Below are positions 60,349 through 64,000 of a DNA stretch of 64,000 bases, piece after piece. A program made the translations under genes and the position numbers. The notes beneath the pieces were generated by a model that was not told the origin of the DNA, did no database searches, and was given only the letters and a program-made list of their open reading frames with translations. Origin of the DNA: an uncultured Clostridium sp. (GTDB taxonomy: Bacteria; Bacillota; Clostridia; Clostridiales; Clostridiaceae); NCBI GenBank assembly GCA_900539375.1, contig UQBY01000016.1:17160-81159 (forward strand), read 5' to 3'. Each line of letters begins with the position of its first letter. The stretch's first letter is position 1.

Positions 60349-62459
60349 TTAAGCAAAGCCTAAAAGTCTAGCTATGCTAGTAAATATAAAGCATATTATA
60401 ATTCCTGTAACTGTTGGAACTAAAAATGATATTAAGGTCCACTTAATACTTTTAGTTTCTTTTTTTATGGTTAGACAAGTTGTACTACAAGGCCAATGCA
60501 TTAAGGAAAAAAGCATTACACAAATTGCTGTATTTAAATTCCACCCACTTAGTACAAATAATTTATGAAGCTCTGTCATATTATTTATTTCAACAAGAGA
60601 GCCTGTAGCCATATAACTCATTATTATTATTGGTATTATAATTTCATTTGCTGGAAATCCTAAAATAAAAGCCATTAATATAAATCCATCTAATCCTATA
60701 ATCCTTGCAAAAGGATTTAAAAACTCAGCACAATGAGTTAATATGCTTATATCTCCTACCTTTATATTTGCCATAAGCCAAATAACAATTCCAGCAGGTG
60801 CAGCCACTGAAACTGCTCTTCCTAAAACAAAAAGAGTTCTATCAAAAATTGACCTTATAATTATTTTTCCTATTTGAGGTTTACGATAAGGTGGAAGCTC
60901 TAAGGTAAATGATGATGGAATTCCTTTTAATATTGTTTTGGATAATATCTTAGACATAAAAAAGGTCATACTAATTCCAAAAACTATAACAAAAAGTAAT
61001 ATTATTGTTGATACTAAAGACTTTAATGGGCCTATAAAATATCCTGAAAAAAACATAGTTATTATTGCTATAAGTATTGGAAACCTTCCATTACAAGGGA
61101 CAAAATTATTTGTAATAATACCTATTAGTCTTTCTCTTGGTGAATCTATTATTCTACATCCTACAATTCCTGCTGCATTACATCCAAAGCCCATACACAT
61201 TGTTAAAGCTTGCTTTCCACAGGCATTACACTTTCTAAAAAAATTATCTAAATTAAAAGCTATTCTTGGAAGATATCCTAAATCCTCAAGAAGGGTAAAT
61301 AAAGGGAAAAATATTGCCATAGGAGGAAGCATAACAGATACTACCCAAGCTAATGTTCTATACATTCCTTGAACTAAAACTCCTTCTAACCATACTGGAA
61401 CTTTTATCCACATAAAAAATTCTGTAAGCTTATCCTGTATATAAAATAATAATTTAGATAACATTTGTGATGGATAATTTGCCCCTAGTATAGTTAGCCA
61501 TAGTATAATTCCAAGTAAAAAAATCATAATTGGAATACCAAATTTTTTAGATGTTAATATTTTATCTATTTTTCTATCTCTTTCATTATATTTTTCTATA
61601 CTATAAGAGACAACAGCTTTACTTATTTTCTCTGCCTTTTTTATCAATGTTGATACTACTTCATCTCTAAAGCTATCATTATCAAACCCTTCATTAATAA
61701 TTATTTCTTTAGCTTTTTTTATTGTATTTTTTAAACCTTCATCTTCTAAATTAATATTTGTATAATTTTTTATTGAATTTAATAAAGTTTCATCCTCTTC
61801 TAAAAGCTTTAGTGATAGCCATCTTATATTAATTTTCTCCTCTATTAAAGATATTGCCTTTTCAATAACTTCATTATATTTTATATTTATAGTTTCTTCA
61901 TTTATGTTTTTATAAATTTCCTCTTTAAGTTCTTCTATCCCCACTTTAGTACTTGCACTTGTGCCAACTACCTTTACTCCTAAAAGTTGGGAAAGCTTTT
62001 TTAAGTCTATTTTTATTCCTTTTCTTTTTGCTTCATCCATAAGATTAACACATACAATAACATTTTTAGTTATTTCTATTGTTTGAAGCACAAGATTTAA
62101 ATTTCTCTCAAGGCAAGTTCCATCTACAATAACTACTGTAATATCAGGATTTCCAAAACATATAAAATCTCTTGCAACCTCCTCTTCCACAGAATTTGCC
62201 ATTAAAGAATAGGTTCCTGGAATATCCACTACTATAAATTCTTTTTCTTTATAATTATACTTTCCTGTTGCATTTGTAACTGTCTTACCAGGCCAATTAC
62301 CAGTATGCTGATTTAAACCTGTTAAACTATTAAAAATAGTACTTTTCCCTACATTAGGATTTCCTGCTAAAGCTATTACCTTACTATCTGTTAAATTATG
62401 ATTAATTCTTAATTCCTTATCTAATGCATTAGTTCCAGTAGACTTATAGGTTAACCCAT
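60349..62459 (-). CDS. feoB: Ferrous iron transporter FeoB, with apparent frameshift at the start codon
   Basis: With one base restored the protein has about 703 residues. The N-terminal G domain has G1 GNPNVGKS, G3 DIPGTYS and G4 NLMD; the eight-helix transport domain follows with LPRIAFNLD and CMGFGCNAAG motifs. The only ATG with a ribosome site (62459-62457, after AGGAG) reads ATG GGT TAA. The long FeoB frame instead reads GGG TTA ACC TAT AAG there, so ATGGG appears to be ATGGGG minus one G. Between this point and G1 no ATG, GTG or TTG is in frame; the next is GTG at 62229, after G1. FeoB is either unexpressed, made by slippage or a rare start, or the base is a sequence error. It follows feoA by 13 bases. 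Confidence 0.85.
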
Positions 62460-62472
62460 AAAAAAAACTCCT

Positions 62473-62736
62473 TTATTCATTTATAAAAATATTTTCTACC
62501 ATAACCTTAGAGGCATCATCTGAGCGTAATGCTATAACTGCTCCTCTTATTAAATATGCCACAAGATTTCCTGAAGGACTTTTAGAAATAGATTCTATTT
62601 CTGTTCCATTTATAATTCCTAAATCTAAAAGCCTTCTTCTTATAGGTCCATCTGCTTTAAGAAAAGTTACTCTACATTTACTTCCTATTGGAATACTATC
62701 TAAAGATACCTGATTATTTATATTAAGGTTTTTCAT
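62473..62736 (-). CDS. feoA: Ferrous iron transport accessory protein FeoA
   Basis: 87 residues from the ATG at 62736, with GGAGA before it; an ATG at 62751 overlaps that ribosome site. SH3-like FeoA fold: SIPIGSKCRVTFLKADGPIRRRLLDLGI and a closing ALRSDDASKVMVE. Cytoplasmic partner of FeoB for Fe(II) uptake. First gene of feoAB. Confidence 0.92.
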   Translation of the reverse strand: MKNLNINNQVSLDSIPIGSKCRVTFLKADGPIRRRLLDLGIINGTEIESISKSPSGNLVAYLIRGAVIALRSDDASKVMVENIFINE

Positions 62737-62830
62737 AATTATTATCTCCATTTCACATATACTTTCTAAATGTTTATTTAAATAAAATCTTCCTATAAAT
62801 TAGCATATGAAAAATAATGTTAAAATGTCC

Positions 62831-63787
62831 TTAATTAAATAATCCTAATCCTTTTATTATTTCTTGTTCTTGAAATAAACTGGAAATTGCTTCATTGTAG
62901 TCCTTTAGTTTTTGTGCTTTTTTTATTTTCTTTGCATATTTTTTATTATCTGAGAATATGTAAATCATGTATCCCCATAGTTCTTTCATTCTAAATAAAG
63001 CATTTTTTTCTTCTTTAAATAATTCTATATAGTTATTTAAAATCTCATCATGGAAATTTTTTAATACTTTTTTATCTATAAAAGTTTCTTCCTTTATTTC
63101 TCCTATTAAACCTGGATTTGAAAGAACTCCTCTTCCAAACATTACTGAATTTAAATTAGGAAAATCTTTAGTTATTTTATTATAATCATTAACTGTAAAG
63201 ATATCACCATTATAGCATACATGAGCCTTACTTATTGATAATGCATCTTTAAACACCTCTAAATTAGGTTTATTTCCATAAAAATCTTTTTGTGTTCTTG
63301 GATGAATTATTAACTCTTCTAAAGGATATTTATTATATATTTTTATAAGTTCATAAAATTCTTCTGGATTATCTTTCCCTATTCTTGTTTTTATGGAAAT
63401 TTTCATATTTTCAAGAGTAAATATTTCTTCTAAAAACTTATCAAGTTCTTCCCTTAAAGCTAAAAAGCCTGACCCTCTATTTTTTGAAACTACAGTACCA
63501 GATGGACAACCTAAGTTTAAATTTATCTCATTATATCCTAATTGTTCTAACCTTTTAGATGTTATAATAAAATCTTCTGAATCATTAGTAAGTATTTGAG
63601 GCACTATATTTATACATTTATTATTTTCAGGTAAAACATCTCTTAATTCTTTAGTTTTAAGGCTTTTGCTTTTATTGGCAACTATAAATGGAGTAAAATA
63701 TTTATCTATATTATGAAAATTTTTCTCATAAGCATTTCTATATATATACCCTGTTATTCCTTCCATTGGTGCTAAATAAAATTTCAT
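62831..63787 (-). CDS. dus: tRNA-dihydrouridine synthase
   Basis: 318 residues. FMN TIM barrel opening MKFYLAPMEGITGYIYRNA; the catalytic cysteine in NLGCPSGTVVSKNRGSGFL (near 93); SIKTRIGKDNPEEF; HPRTQKDFYGN; and CYNGDIF and FGRGVLSNPGL in the phosphate-binding end. Reduces uridine to dihydrouridine in the tRNA D-loop. Helical C-terminal domain present; full length. Confidence 0.94.
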   Translation of the reverse strand: MKFYLAPMEGITGYIYRNAYEKNFHNIDKYFTPFIVANKSKSLKTKELRDVLPENNKCINIVPQILTNDSEDFIITSKRLEQLGYNEINLNLGCPSGTVVSKNRGSGFLALREELDKFLEEIFTLENMKISIKTRIGKDNPEEFYELIKIYNKYPLEELIIHPRTQKDFYGNKPNLEVFKDALSISKAHVCYNGDIFTVNDYNKITKDFPNLNSVMFGRGVLSNPGLIGEIKEETFIDKKVLKNFHDEILNNYIELFKEEKNALFRMKELWGYMIYIFSDNKKYAKKIKKAQKLKDYNEAISSLFQEQEIIKGLGLFN

Positions 63788-64000
63788 ATTCTTCTCCTTG
63801 TCTTTGTAAAATTTCTAGAAACATTATATCATAAGAATTTAATAACTTTTTACTTTATTTTTTGATATAATAATACAGTAAAATACTTAAAGGAGGTAAC
63901 TAACAGTTACAAATAAATTATAAAAAGTTATAAATTGGTGTTGACTTTTATAATTTAGAAAATTGTTGACAGCCTCCCATATTCGTAAAGAGTATGGAGT
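63788..64000 (+). other. Intergenic end of window with promoter-like elements
   Basis: Upstream of dus (minus). On the plus strand TATAAT-like elements (TGATATAAT near 63864-63872), AAAGGAGG at about 63891-63898 not followed by a usable start, and two -35-like hexamers TTGACT (63941-63946) and TTGACA (63966-63971) occur. Whatever they drive lies outside the window. Confidence 0.35.

Noticed and set aside
62230..62459. Treating feoB as a short protein starting at GTG 62229
   Set aside because: This would delete the G1 nucleotide-binding loop although the upstream sequence encodes an intact FeoB N terminus in the same frame.
63890..64000. Start of an rRNA operon
   Set aside because: Tandem TTGAC hexamers are suggestive, but no matching -10 elements or 16S start were found before the window ends.

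Overview
The window is very AT-rich (AGA arginine codons, A/T third positions, long A/T-filled intergenic gaps) with strong AGGAGG-type ribosome binding sites and short U-tailed terminators. Gene content is that of an anaerobic, saccharolytic Firmicute: two GH36 alpha-galactosidases, sucrose phosphorylase, a secreted GH13 amylase, ThyX, FeoAB, a minimal SufC/SufB pair and ECF-type vitamin transporters without their own ATPases. It fits Clostridium cluster I, close to C. perfringens. That assignment is inference from content and style, not from a marker gene; no rRNA or tRNA gene was recognised.

Layout. 1-6.9 kb (minus): an Opp/Dpp-type ABC importer (oppA-B-C-D, oppD cut by the window edge) beside a GH36 alpha-galactosidase. 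7.1-14.0 kb (plus): a MoxR/DUF58/DUF4129 operon, then a heterodimeric ABC exporter. 14.1-24.1 kb: adenosine deaminase, a multidomain secreted amylase, PucR regulator, AI-2E-type membrane protein, nitrilase-like amidase, PHP phosphatase, a lipoprotein and an anion permease. 24.2-29.6 kb: metY, a hemA-sirC pair, a TPR-like protein, a zinc-ribbon membrane protein and a BlaI-type repressor. 29.7-32.8 kb: the complete GTP-to-preQ1 pathway (queD-queE-folE-queC-queF) behind a preQ1-I riboswitch. 32.9-38.5 kb: TPM-domain and zinc-ribbon membrane proteins, amt-glnK with an attenuator-like leader, DUF5662 and nitroreductase genes. 38.5-42.0 kb: a PAP2 phosphatase and a cobalamin-riboswitch operon. 42.2-49.2 kb: pilin-like protein, SufC/SufB, LD-carboxypeptidase, amidase, ThiT, U32 peptidase-like protein, GreA. 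49.2-59.2 kb: a raffinose/sucrose locus. 59.5-64 kb: thyX, feoAB, dus.

The most interesting system is the cobalamin-riboswitch operon at 39.2-42.0 kb. It encodes a secreted alpha/alpha-barrel protein with a wall-anchor-like tail, a membrane-tethered DUF4430 protein, and an ECF S component. The two extracellular domains are the two halves of vertebrate intrinsic factor and transcobalamin, here on separate proteins. I read this as a surface vitamin B12 capture-and-import device.

Other points of note. The feoB reading frame lacks a usable start because of an apparent one-base loss in ATGGGG. A small repeat with compensated terminal inverted arms occurs twice, each time at gene 3' ends (27.65-27.74 and 60.19-60.35 kb). 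The raffinose locus (AraC and LacI regulators, alpha-galactosidase, ABC importer, sucrose phosphorylase, fructokinase) forms a complete pathway: raffinose is imported, cut to galactose and sucrose, and sucrose is split to glucose-1-phosphate and fructose, which is phosphorylated. The importer ATPase is absent and must be encoded elsewhere. Consensus promoters with overlapping palindromes precede metY, thiT and the sucrose operon, and cre-like CcpA sites lie in the oppA and second alpha-galactosidase promoters.
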